64,000 bases of DNA, taken from the NCBI RefSeq assembly GCF_009663465.1, contig NZ_QXHU01000001.1:124633-188632 (forward strand). Reading direction: 5' to 3'. The first letter of the stretch is position 1; every line of letters starts with the position of its first letter. Of the stretch, positions 18,201-27,600 are shown one piece after another. Made by a program: the position numbers and the translations under genes. This DNA comes from Riemerella anatipestifer (lineage in GTDB: Bacteria > Bacteroidota > Bacteroidia > Flavobacteriales > Weeksellaceae). Under the pieces are notes generated by a model. The model was not told the DNA's origin and searched no databases. It was given only the letters and a program-made list of their open reading frames with translations.

Positions 18201-18281
18201 CCTAGCTACCCGCAAAAAATTTCCTAGCTAGGAAATCTTAATTCCCTAGTTAGGAAAATCCAAACGCCACGCTAGGGAATT
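18201..18281. repeat. Cluster of CCTAGCTAGG-type palindromes spaced 22 bases
   Basis: CCTAGCTACC (18201), CCTAGCTAGG (18223) and CCTAGTTAGG (18245) start 22 bases apart. The second lies in the perfect 16-base palindrome TTTCCTAGCTAGGAAA (18220-18235). AATTCCCTAG (18240-18249) also pairs perfectly with CTAGGGAATT (18272-18281), followed by T, so the end of the cluster could terminate HU transcription. Regular two-turn spacing suggests a protein-binding array instead or as well. Confidence 0.55.
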
Positions 18282-18347
18282 TTTAACCCAAAGAATGACA
18301 AAGAAAAAAAATAAACAAAATCATTAACAATTTTAAAATTAAATTTT

Positions 18348-19003
18348 ATGAAAACAAAAATGACAAAATTAAGTGTGTTAGCTTTTTTAGGACTAGGATT
18401 AGCGGTTTATGGACAAAGCGGAAAAGTAGGGGTTAATATCTCCTCACCTAGAGCTATTTTAGATGTTCAGCCCAGTGCAACCAATAGCCAAGATGATGCT
18501 AAGACCAACGAGGGGATTTTAGCTCCGAAATTAAGTGAAATTCGTGTGGCAAGTATCGAAGCTCCTGTAGAAGGGACTCTAGTGTATGTAATAGATGATG
18601 CTACTAAGGTCAAAGGTACTATAAATGCCTACACAGGTGTTGACCCTAAGGTTGCTAAAATTACAGAGAAAGGCTACTATTACTACAACGGTACAGAGTG
18701 GGTAAAGAGTACCGCAGGGAGCAGTAATAACGTTTGGATAAATAATACAGCAAGTGCTACTGTGAAAATTAAGAATCTATCTGATGGAGTAACCTCTAGA
18801 ACAGATGATAAAAATATATTTTACGGATGAAGGAAATGTTGGTATTGGAGATTTGAATCCAACTAGTAAATTTTCAGTTGTTACAAGTGGAGATAATCTA
18901 GTTTATTCTCAGAGATCAATGAATCTTTCAACATATAGAAATAATGCGGATTCTATGGGATTAAATTTTGTTAAATCAAGAGGAACTATAGATGCTCCTA
19001 GGT
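18348..19003 (+). pseudogene. Secreted surface protein, frameshifted and cut off
   Basis: Signal peptide LSVLAFLGLGLAVYGQ, then GKVGVNISSPRAILDVQPS and a segment GYYYYNGTEWVKS, a layout common in flavobacterial cell-surface proteins that carry several repeats of this kind. The first frame stops at 18828-18830. The next frame continues as YFTDEGNVGIGDLNPTSKF, which fits loss of two bases in the ATATA tract near 18816. The reading is lost again where topB-like sequence starts at about 19004. Much of the expected C-terminus is missing, so it is a decayed gene joined to foreign sequence. Confidence 0.65.
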
Positions 19004-19229
19004 ATGGAAGAAGATTGTCAGTGGTTATTTTTCAGAAATGTCTGCGGAAAACAGGTAAATGATGAAGCTGATAATGGCTTTGCTAGAAAATGGAAAAACA
19101 ACGCTTTTAAAAGGATTAAAAAGTAAGGCGGGAAAAAGTTTTGATGCTTATTTGGTTCTTCAAGAAGACGGTTCTACCTCATTTGAGTTTCCGCCTCGCT
19201 CTAAAAATAAAAAAGGAAAATGGAAGTAA
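19004..19229 (+). pseudogene. topB: C-terminal remnant of a type IA topoisomerase (topB, mobile-element type)
   Basis: Two adjoining frames give MEEDCQWLFFRNVCGKQVND (19004-19063) and then ALLENGKTTLLKGLKSKAGK with SFDAYLVLQEDGSTSFEFPP up to the TAA at 19227-19229. The pattern of a zinc-ribbon-like remnant followed by the (K/N)GKT-LLKG-KSK-GK-FDA block is the C-terminal end of the DNA topoisomerase III encoded on Bacteroidota conjugative transposons. Only about the last 75 residues survive, with a frameshift between the halves. This marks the surrounding region as the remains of an integrative element. Confidence 0.65.
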
Positions 19230-19241
19230 TCAAAGCATAAC

Positions 19242-19311
19242 AGGTTTAAACAATAAGTATTTGACGGCGAAAAATGCCGTCAATGGATAAACATTTAAAC
19301 TTGTTTTTTGA
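19242..19311 (+). terminator. Nested hairpin terminator after the topB remnant
   Basis: TTGACGGC and GCCGTCAA form a perfect 8-bp stem around a 7-base loop near 19262-19284. It is enclosed by ACAGGTTTAAA pairing with TTTAAACTTGT, then a T run. Confidence 0.65.
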
Positions 19312-19520
19312 AATTTTGCGTTAATACTCAAAAAGTGGGTATCAATGCAAATAAATAAAAATTCGATAAAATGGGATTTATTGGGGTTGGACAGTCAAGT
19401 AGTTTCTAATCTATCTTCTGTAAAATGGAAACTTTTTAATTTGTCAAAAATGAAAAAAAACAAACATCAAAAGGGACTTCTATTTTACGAGTACATTCTT
19501 TACAAAACTCTGCCATTATG

Positions 19521-20177
19521 TTATTTTAACTTATCAAAAGAAGAATTTATAATGAATTCAATAGCATTTAAGATTGAATTTTTTCCTTCCTCTGTATTCA
19601 AATCAATACCGCAAAATAAACTACCATTAGCTTTAGCGTGTAGATTAAGATAATATGTTCCTCCTAATAATAAAGCAACAACACCTCTAATATCTACATT
19701 AGATTTAGCAAATTTTTCGTCTACTAAAGAAAATAGCTGTTCACCAAGCTGCTCTCTACGGTCGGCTACTTTTCTAAGCATTTCATTTTCTTCACTAACC
19801 TCCCAAGTAATTAACTTTTGAAGAGGAATATCTGTATTAAATTTTTCAAAGTGGTTTTTCAAAAGAAAAATAACTTTTTCAGCATCCAAATCTTCTGCCT
19901 TAGTCAAAAGTTTATTAAGTAATTCATTTGAAAGTCCTTCTTTCCAAAATTCATTCTTTTTTATATATTCTTCTACTAAGTTTTCGACTCCATTAAAATA
20001 AGTCCATATAAGCCTTTTATCAACTCCAGCAACATCTGCAATATTCTTAGCATTTTTTAAACCTGTATAACCCTGACTTTCTAACACTTTACCAACTGCG
20101 TCAATAAGTTTGTTTTTAGTTCTTGATTTATCTCTAATAGAACCCGAATATTTTTTTCTTTTATTTTCCTCACTCAT
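19521..20177 (-). CDS. TetR/AcrR family transcriptional regulator
   Basis: 218 residues from the chosen start. The N-terminal helix-turn-helix spans about residues 20-65 (RTKNKLIDAVGKVLESQGY, then ADVAGVDKRLIWTYFNGVENLV). The C-terminal ligand-binding and dimerisation part is all-helical with a hydrophobic stretch (VALLLGGTYYLNLHA). A longer frame starting at 20237 exists, but a consensus promoter (TACCTTTG and TTG) lies inside that extension, so the ATG at 20175-20177 is preferred. It lies downstream of and on the same strand as the beta-barrel receptor gene and may control it. Ligand unknown. Confidence 0.85.
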   Translation of the reverse strand: MSEENKRKKYSGSIRDKSRTKNKLIDAVGKVLESQGYTGLKNAKNIADVAGVDKRLIWTYFNGVENLVEEYIKKNEFWKEGLSNELLNKLLTKAEDLDAEKVIFLLKNHFEKFNTDIPLQKLITWEVSEENEMLRKVADRREQLGEQLFSLVDEKFAKSNVDIRGVVALLLGGTYYLNLHAKANGSLFCGIDLNTEEGKNSILNAIEFIINSSFDKLK

Positions 20178-20206
20178 ATAAACTACTAATATATAAACTT
20201 CCCCTC

Positions 20207-20237
20207 CAAAGGTAATATTTTTTGCTTTAAATGACAA
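20207..20237 (-). promoter_or_regulatory. Promoter of the TetR gene
   Basis: Read leftward: TTG (20237-20235), 20 bases, TACCTTTG (20214-20207). This matches the Bacteroidota consensus and places the transcript start near 20200, upstream of the ATG at 20177. Confidence 0.6.
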
Positions 20238-20354
20238 TTATATTTAACCATTTACTTTGTTTTATCCTTATTTAAGGATATTTCTTATCTTTATGCATAT
20301 TTGAGTTATAAGTTTTAAGACATTAACTCCTCATGGTCTTTTTCATAAAAAAGC

Positions 20355-22715
20355 TTATAACCTTCCTCTAACCTCGTCAGAACTTTCTATACTTTGTTTT
20401 TTTATTTTGTTTTTGTTATCGAAAGTATATTGTATCAAAAAAGTAAAGTTTCTTGTGGTAGGTTTCATATAGAATTGATAATGAAAGTCAGGATAATAAC
20501 TCACTAAATCTGTTCTTTTAGAATTGAATACATCTTGTACTCGGAAGAATAAAAGCAAAGAATTATTTAGCAAAGTTTTGCGAATCGAAAAATCTGTAGA
20601 AGTATTGTATCTACTACGATTATTGAATGAGGTTTCATTGCTCTGAAAACGATGTTCAGCTTCTATACTCCAATCATTTGGTAATTTTACTCTAGCAAAA
20701 ATGTTTTCATACCAATTAGTTCCCTGAAATCTTCCTTCTGGCAAATCATATTTGCCGTTAAATATGCCGGCTGACAAGTTTATATACAACCACTTTGTTA
20801 CATTATCTGCATAGGTATAATCGGCACTCCATAATTCTTCCACTCCTGAGTTTGCGGGTTTCACAATATTGATTTTATCAGAGTTTGTGATATAAATATC
20901 TCTAATGTAATCTGTTGTTTTTTGGAAACCAAATGTCAATGAATATTTTTTGTAATCAAATCCTAATTTATAGCTATTGGTATAATAAGGTTTTAATTCA
21001 GGGTTACCTTCCGAATATTGAAAATCATTTGTTTTAAAGATATATGGTGTTAAATCACTAAAACTTGGACGACTTATGCTTCGTCTATAATTTACATTTG
21101 CCGAAATATTTTTATTAAAATCGTATTTGTAGTAAAAACTTGGAAACCAATCAGTATAGCGTTTTCCAACACCTTTTCCTGTGATATTATCGTTGCCATT
21201 CATATTGGTATATTCCATTCTTAAACCTAATTTTAAGAAATTACTTCCCCATTGTTTGCTACCACTAGCATACGTGGCATAAATCTTTTCATTACTTGTA
21301 AAGTTCTGATTTTTATCTTTTTGAGGATTCCATTTTTGATTTTCGAGGATAAAGTTTTTTTGCTCATTATCTCTAAAAATGGTATTAAATTTTGCCCCAA
21401 TAAGCAATCCCAAACCATCGTCAAATGTTTGATTGTAGTCTACTTGACTACTGAGATATCGGGATTTAGAAAGTCCATTAGTTTGTATATGATTGTCTTT
21501 TGCAAGAATGTTTGGATAACGAGTATCAACTTGAGAAGAGTTACTAAAATAGTTCTCCCCCATATCTGATAAAACACGTAAATCGCTTCCTTTTTCATCT
21601 AATTTTAAGGTGTAATTAAATTGTGCAAATCTATTTTTAACCAACATTCTTGTTAAACTCAATCCATCAGAAACTATCTGCATTTGATTGGGTTTAGTAA
21701 CTGTAAATTCTCCAGGTTCATCATAATCATTTTTCCATTGGTTATAAGTAAGTGAAATACCTAATTCATTTTTAGGATTGATGTAATAAACAGCACCGAT
21801 TTGCGAGTTAAAATATTTTTGATTATTCTCAAAGATGCCATCAGAAAACTGTTTCGTTCCATCATTATGAAAGAAATGTGTAAAGGAAGCACCCCTGTTT
21901 GTTTCTTTTTGAAAATTCAAATTGGTGTACATATATAATTTTTCTGAGCCATATTGAGCATTCCAGCCCGATACATAGTGTTGGTTTTCTTTCGTATAAT
22001 ATTTCATATATTGCTTAGAAACCAAACGTAAGCCTTTAGGATTATTTTTCAAAACAATGTTAATCACTCCATTCTTGATTGAACCATCTTGAGTAGCATC
22101 TGCTGTTTCTTGAACCTCAATACGCTTTATGTTTTCAGAATTGATGGTAGACAGGTACGCTTGTAAATCCTCGGGAGAAAGATTCATTTTACGTCCATTA
22201 ATTAGCACTAAAGCCGCTTTATTTTTCACTTTAAACCCACTACTTCCATCAGACATAATTTTTGGCGTTTTTGAGAGTAACTCTCCCGCAGAGTTTCCTT
22301 TAGCAAAAGGAGAATTTTCTACATCAAATTGAAGTTTATCTCCTACTTGCTTAATTATTTTTCTTTTCACATTGATAACAACCTCCTGCAATTCAGTACT
22401 TTCTTTCACTTTTAATATCCCTAAATCCACATCATTTGAAATATTCATTCCTTTTTTTGTAAAAGCTTCCCCAAAATACTCTAGTTTTAGGGTGTAGTCT
22501 CCTTTTGGAGCTGTTATTATAAATACCCCTAAACTATCCGTTACAGCGCCACTATAAACACTATCTTTTTTCATCAATACTGCATTAACAAACTCAATCG
22601 GCTTATTTGATGAGTTTCCAATTACCTTACCTTTAATTTGATATTGCTGGGCGTAAACATTGATGCTACCAGATATTACAACGAGTAACAAAAAAAATAA
22701 TCTGCACTTTTTCAT
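20355..22715 (-). CDS. Outer-membrane beta-barrel receptor (TonB-dependent-receptor-like)
   Basis: 786 residues. The order is a signal peptide (FFLLLVVISGSINVYAQ), a CarboxypepD_reg domain at about 24-105 (YQIKGKVIGNSSNKPIEFVNA), a plug-like domain (GNSAGELLSKTPKIMSDGSS, then INGRKMNLSPEDLQAYLSTI), and a long C-terminal barrel rich in aromatic alternation with RRSISRPSFSDLTPY. This is the outer-membrane beta-barrel family (OMP_b-brl_3) related to TonB-dependent receptors, probably importing or binding a substrate not predictable from sequence. It is followed on the same strand by the TetR gene after 117 bases and has its own promoter, so the pair may form an acquired import-regulator module. 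Confidence 0.88.
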   Translation of the reverse strand: MKKCRLFFLLLVVISGSINVYAQQYQIKGKVIGNSSNKPIEFVNAVLMKKDSVYSGAVTDSLGVFIITAPKGDYTLKLEYFGEAFTKKGMNISNDVDLGILKVKESTELQEVVINVKRKIIKQVGDKLQFDVENSPFAKGNSAGELLSKTPKIMSDGSSGFKVKNKAALVLINGRKMNLSPEDLQAYLSTINSENIKRIEVQETADATQDGSIKNGVINIVLKNNPKGLRLVSKQYMKYYTKENQHYVSGWNAQYGSEKLYMYTNLNFQKETNRGASFTHFFHNDGTKQFSDGIFENNQKYFNSQIGAVYYINPKNELGISLTYNQWKNDYDEPGEFTVTKPNQMQIVSDGLSLTRMLVKNRFAQFNYTLKLDEKGSDLRVLSDMGENYFSNSSQVDTRYPNILAKDNHIQTNGLSKSRYLSSQVDYNQTFDDGLGLLIGAKFNTIFRDNEQKNFILENQKWNPQKDKNQNFTSNEKIYATYASGSKQWGSNFLKLGLRMEYTNMNGNDNITGKGVGKRYTDWFPSFYYKYDFNKNISANVNYRRSISRPSFSDLTPYIFKTNDFQYSEGNPELKPYYTNSYKLGFDYKKYSLTFGFQKTTDYIRDIYITNSDKINIVKPANSGVEELWSADYTYADNVTKWLYINLSAGIFNGKYDLPEGRFQGTNWYENIFARVKLPNDWSIEAEHRFQSNETSFNNRSRYNTSTDFSIRKTLLNNSLLLFFRVQDVFNSKRTDLVSYYPDFHYQFYMKPTTRNFTFLIQYTFDNKNKIKKQSIESSDEVRGRL

Positions 22716-22735
22716 TTCTTAAATTTATTCTCTGA

Positions 22736-22767
22736 CAAAGGAAATAAAATAAATTTGAATGAACAAA
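22736..22767 (-). promoter_or_regulatory. Promoter of the beta-barrel receptor gene
   Basis: Read leftward: TTTG (22767-22764), 20 bases, TTCCTTTG (22743-22736). One mismatch to TAnnTTTG, ideal spacing, 20 bases before the ATG. Confidence 0.5.
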
Positions 22768-22867
22768 TCTTTTTTATGATTTTTTTAAGTGCCATAAAGA
22801 GCCACAAAATGCCAATAAATACCGCCTATTTTAGCCATATTCCTATTTGATATTCCTTTGGTGCGTA

Positions 22868-23096
22868 CAAATGTATGTGCATATCTACATAGCTACCTAC
22901 TTACGCAAGTAAGTATATGCGTAAATAAAGTACATAAGTGAGTATTGTATATCTATAAATCGGTATGTATTCAACTATGTAGGTAGGTGTGTATATAAGT
23001 CCTATGTATTCAATTACATAAGTACGAATGTATCTAAATACAAATGTATATGAGTAAGTAAATATGTATGTGTATAGATAGATAAGTAAGTACATA
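22868..23096. repeat. Low-complexity GTA/TAAGTA-rich tract before the parA remnant
   Basis: About 230 bases dominated by short variants of GTATGTA, TAAGTA and TACATA. TATGTATTCAA occurs at about 22964 and again at 23003. Reading frames across it are Tyr/Ile-rich artefacts. It lies directly ahead of the ParA/TraA-like gene, where conjugative elements of this phylum often have repetitive DNA, so it may be an old centromere-like or transfer-origin-like site. Bases 22768-22867 hold nothing recognisable. Confidence 0.5.
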
Positions 23097-23115
23097 AATT
23101 AAATATCCATTAAAT

Positions 23116-23522
23116 ATGAGAAGTATGAAAAAAGAACCCAAATTTGTCAGCTTTGCTACCCAAAAAGGCGGTGTAGGAAAACCCACTTTTACGATTTTAG
23201 CCGCCAGTTTGCTTCATTACTGAATGGGCTATAATGTGGTAGTATTCGATTGTGATTATCCACAGTATAGTATCAGTAATTTGCAGGAACAGGATTTGAA
23301 AATCGTGATGCAGAATGAACATTTTAAACGGAAAGCACACGAGCAATTCAGTACGATTAACAAAAGCTCAACAAACAATAAATCGTTTTTGAAATTGATG
23401 CCATTAAAGACCACCCGATATTATTTCCTGTCGTTACCATTATTATTGTGGAAGTCTTTATCGTTAGCAAAGGGATTACCGCTTTCACCACAATATCACA
23501 ATACCCACATTTAGCTTTTTAG
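23116..23522 (+). pseudogene. ParA/TraA-type ATPase of a conjugative element, inactivated
   Basis: The start MRSMKKEPKFVSFATQKGGV and the continuation MGYNVVVFDCDYPQYSISNL match the ParA-like TraA ATPases of Bacteroidota conjugative transposons. The deviant Walker A reads KGGVGKPT, with proline where the family has Thr or Ser. An in-frame TGA lies at 23221-23223. The frame reads on to FSTINKSS and then loses similarity near 23360. A different frame (23391-23522) gives a hydrophobic peptide (DHPILFPVVTIIIVEVFIVS) of unknown origin. The original protein would be about 250 residues. It is clearly dead. Confidence 0.7.
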
Positions 23523-23533
23523 CCAATATTATT

Positions 23534-23671
23534 CATATTTCAGTGATAAAATATCATATTTCAGTGTTTGATGATTGATTTTTCAGTAGTCATCATCTAT
23601 TTTTCAGTGATAAAATATGATTTGTAACAACCTGTTATCTATTTGTAACAGCTCGTTATTCATTTGTTACC
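23534..23671. repeat. Iteron-like array with 21-bp period
   Basis: TTCAG-based units with cores at 23541, 23562, 23584 and 23605 (spacings 21, 22, 21), of which the first and fourth share TTTCAGTGATAAAATAT. They are followed by TTTGTAACA units starting at 23621 and 23642 and a degenerate third (TTTGTTACC) at 23663, again 21 apart. Seven units in one phase resemble plasmid or integrative-element iterons. They lie beside the dead parA gene. Confidence 0.6.
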
Positions 23672-23813
23672 TGAAAACCAAAGCCCGGTTCGAGAATACT
23701 TGTGCCTTTAAATAACTCTCCATATTTACCATAAGTTTTGAGATGCTTTCAATTGGTCTCACTATTACAATCCTATTTTTAGCTTCTACAATTATATTCT
23801 TTTTTAAAATCAT
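23667..23813 (-). CDS. Small unrecognised ORF (48 codons)
   Basis: ATG at 23811-23813 to TAA at 23667-23669. It encodes a basic, amphipathic peptide (MILKKNIIVEAKNRIVIVRP...). The same frame is open further upstream apart from one stop, so it may be the end of a decayed gene. It ends inside the iteron array. The rest of 23670-23945 shows nothing else I can identify. Confidence 0.25.
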   Translation of the reverse strand: MILKKNIIVEAKNRIVIVRPIESISKLMVNMESYLKAQVFSNRALVFR

Positions 23814-23945
23814 TTCTGGAATTTCCAATACTCAGACATTACAAGGTATTTTTGACTGAATGTTTAATTCAGAACCGCTAATTTTGATCCTGTTCAATAA
23901 GATTTGGAAACAAATTTAATCATTGTTTTCTAGTATTAAGCCTTA

Positions 23946-24638
23946 TTAAAGTTCGGTACCGCTTTCTATTTCGTAAGGTTCTTTTCCTGCTTCAAATATT
24001 CTAGTAAGACGAGAGCCTTCCACGGTTATTTTACCTCCTATCCTGCGTATCCAATTACCTTCTCTAAGCCCTACTACTTTCGTATTGTTTTGGGAGAGGA
24101 ACTCTTTAATTCTTGTTTCTCTAGTTTCGCCATTATGTTTTAAATTAGGGTCAGGGTCTAAATAGTGCGGGTTAATATTGAACGGAACCAATCCCATACA
24201 CTCAAAACTAGGTGTGAATACAATCGGCATATCATTAGTATTTTTCATATTAAGTCCACCTATATTGCTCCCTGCACTTGTTCCTAGATAAGGCTTTCCA
24301 CTTTGCACTTGCTCTTTCAAGATAATCATCAAATCCAATTCGTGTAAAGTTTTTACAAGTAAAAAAGTATTCCCGCCACCTGTAAAATAAGCTTTTGCAT
24401 TTTGTAATGCTTCTTTAACATTTTCAAACTCGTGAAGTCCTTTTATCTTTATGCCTATGCTTTCAAAAAAAGTTCTTGCTGTAGAAGTATATTCCTCGTG
24501 AGAAATACCATTTGGGCGAGCATACGGAATAAACAAAACTTCATCTATCCCTTGATAAAGATTTATAATTTCGTCTTTTAAATACTCTAAATATTTTCCT
24601 CCGTATAAGGTAGAGGTAGATGCTAAAATAATGTTCAT
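23946..24638 (-). CDS. pepE: Peptidase E (alpha-aspartyl dipeptidase, S51 family)
   Basis: 230 residues from the chosen ATG (E. coli PepE 229). It hydrolyses dipeptides with N-terminal Asp in the cytosol. The nucleophile elbow GTSAGSNIGG carries the catalytic serine, preceded by AYFTGGGNTFLL. The conserved NPHYLDPDP block, with the catalytic histidine region, follows. The frame extends upstream to 24713 and would overlap the preceding gene's end, but MNIILAST matches the family start, so 24638 is used. It follows the T9SS protein gene by 34 bases on the same strand and may be co-transcribed with it. Confidence 0.88.
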   Translation of the reverse strand: MNIILASTSTLYGGKYLEYLKDEIINLYQGIDEVLFIPYARPNGISHEEYTSTARTFFESIGIKIKGLHEFENVKEALQNAKAYFTGGGNTFLLVKTLHELDLMIILKEQVQSGKPYLGTSAGSNIGGLNMKNTNDMPIVFTPSFECMGLVPFNINPHYLDPDPNLKHNGETRETRIKEFLSQNNTKVVGLREGNWIRRIGGKITVEGSRLTRIFEAGKEPYEIESGTEL

Positions 24639-24672
24639 TACAATTATATTTAAGTTTAGTAAAGATTTAGTA

Positions 24673-27600
24673 TCAATAGTTTTTAAGCAAAATCCAACCT
24701 TGTTTAGCTTCACTTCTTTGGGTAGCTGGGTTATACCATTTTACAATATACCAATAAGTGGCGCTCGGTAATTCTCTTCCTTTCTCTGTACCGTCCCAAA
24801 CCAAATTATCACCAGATTCGGCTTTAAAAACAGGTTTCCCATAGCGATCCATTATAACCATACTTACTTCTTTCATTTTATCCAAATGTTCCACTATCCA
24901 AACATCATTTTTACCATCTCCGTTAGGCGTTATCACATTAGTAAATTTCAGAAAATAGACGGACAAAGGTACACCTAAACATCCATTTGCCGCTCTTACT
25001 TGTATGGTATATTGGCTATCTGCGGGGTTCAAAAGTATATTGGATTGCTGCGGAACTCCGTTAAAAATGTAGGTATACGGCTGAACGCCTCCTTCGGCAG
25101 TAACTTCTATTCTATCATTATTAGTTATAACATTTACAATTTTAGGCTGATGTTCGTCTGTTACTTTGAAAGTTATTATTGACGGACAACCCACAGCATT
25201 AACCGTTTCTACCGTGTAAACTCCCCACTGAACTTCAGAGTAATTTAAATTAAGGCTTACACCTGTTTTAGTAGTACCATCTGGCAATTTCCATTTAATA
25301 GAAGTAAAAGCAGACGCATTGGATACCGAAACTGACAAAGACTCACCATAGCACAAATACATATCGCTAATAGGCGATATTTCGGTTGGAACTTTAACTT
25401 TTAAATCAAATTCAAAATGATTTGGGCATTGTCCTGTTTTTTTAGCAATACCATAAATTCTCTCTCCAAAGGCAGTTTGATTTTGGTAATTCTGTGGATT
25501 ATTTATTAAATTCGTTCTTGCGGCATCTCTATAAAATTCGAATGTAGCAGCGTTGTCTGACGTAATTTGAGATTTCCAATAGTTAAGGTTAAAGGTGTCT
25601 ATTCCGTCAAAGTTAGTATCACATATTTCAAGTGTATTGATAGTATTATTAACCGTTACCGAGGTGTTTTTCACAAATGAAATCTGTTGCAAATCAGACA
25701 GACAACCTGTTTCATTATTTTTAATGTAGAATTTCACTACATAAGGCAAAGCACTCCAAGAAAAGTCCAAAGTGAGTGGATTTCCGTTTTCGTCTAAAAA
25801 TGTATAGTTGTTAGGATTGCTGATAACCTTTGATCTAAAATTATCTAAAGTATAGCTACTTTCAGTACAGATTAAAATCTGATTACTTATCGCTTGTGGC
25901 TTTATTAGTTCTATCAAATCATAGTCAATTCTATCTAAACACTCTCTATTATTAGTAGTATTAAAAACAAAAATAGCATACGGTCTGCCACGAGTGCTTA
26001 GGTTATAGTTTTTCCATTCAGTTTCTGTAAGCCTTTGGTTATTACTATCGTAATATTCTATCACTAAATCGCCATTCCATTGTCCTCTATTTCTAATAAA
26101 TCGGTCTGTGTTTGTAATGGTTAAATCAAAAACAGAAGAACCACAAGCGGATATTTTTTGCTCTAACAAATTAGTATATATAGATGGTTTACGATAGATT
26201 TTGAGCTCTAATGTAGGTACTAAAGAAGCAGTACACCCTGTGGCTGTATTCTTTATTTTAACGTAAATAATGCCACTACCTCTATAGTTAAGATTACGAA
26301 TTGGTTGTGTTAAAGCAACATCTGTATAAAATGTAGCTTCAATATCTGGACTATATTCTAGCTCTCTTTTAGTTTGGTTAAGGTCAAAATATTCTGTAGA
26401 ACTGAAACAATGTTCAGGAAAAGGGGTTATAGGCATTATTCTAACTTCATCCAAAAACTCAAAATTTAGGTTTATAACGCTTTCACAACTAAAATTAGGG
26501 TGTTTTATTTTAACCATAAGTTGTGTGTTTACTCTAGGATTCACCTCTTGCAAAGCACTATAAGTATTGCCACCATCTACCGAATAAAGGAAGGTATAAC
26601 CTCGACCTCCGAAATAAACATTTTCAAAACTTTCTCTAAGGTTATAAGCAGTTGTATCAAAACACACTTGCTCCACCATTGAGGCTTTAGGTAAAGATAG
26701 ATAACTTAATTTAAAACTCCTAGTTTCCGTACAGTTGCTGGAAGATACTTTCATTTGCAATATTTTTTCCGCTCCTGTAGCAATGGTATATTTATAACCA
26801 TTGGCTTCTGTAGCTACTACATTACCTTGTTCATCTAAAAACACCACTGTATAATCTGTTCCAGCTAGGTAACCTACCTTATCCAAAAGGTTAATTTCTT
26901 TTTGATTATTCCCTAAAGCATCACACTCTGTAAAAATCTGATTTTCTAAAAAACCTATAGGTGGTAAATCAGAACTAATATCTACCGTTGTTCTAGCCGA
27001 TTCTTGGCAACCATTGGCTTTAACATAGTAATTACCGTTTGTAGTCGCTATAAAAGAATTGCCTGTTGTCACTGCAGAAGATTCTCCTTCTTTGTACCAT
27101 TGGTATACGATACCCGTAATAGGGTTTTGTACAGAAAGTTTATAACCTGCAGCACAACCTGTTTGTCTTTCAGAGCTAATACTTGGAGTTAATACTTTTT
27201 TAAACTCAACCTCTTGAGAAATTGGATTTCCTATAGGTGTGGTACCGTCTGAAAAAGTGATTTCAGCTTTTAATCTTTCTGTATCATTTACAGGCAGATA
27301 GGTGAAATTTCTATCTGTAGAGCGTTCTACACCATCTACAAACCATTTTGCACTTGGTGTAAGCGTTTGGTTAGGCGTAAATAAATAGGCTGTATTCCCA
27401 TTTTCAGTCCAGTTGGTGTTGTTGTAGACTTCTCTAACTAGTTTATATTTACTTGCATCTGAATTTTGAATCCCAAGAATAGCGTTTTGCCCCAACCCTT
27501 TAACTACTCTAACAATAAAAGAATTATCTTCTAACAACAATACTTTGGAACTAATTGTTCTACTGTAATTTGAATGAAATTCGGTAACATTTTCAAATGA

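Noticed and set aside
19345-19653. ORF antisense to the TetR gene
   Set aside because: Its 3' part only mirrors the TetR coding strand. The preceding sequence may be a scrap of surface-protein repeat (KVGINAN-like in another frame), but too short to call.
20178-20237. 20-residue N-terminal extension of the TetR regulator
   Set aside because: It contains the consensus promoter boxes of the gene itself, so translation from 20237 is not expected.
22901-23095. Leftward Tyr/Ile-rich ORF
   Set aside because: Low-complexity reading of a repetitive tract.
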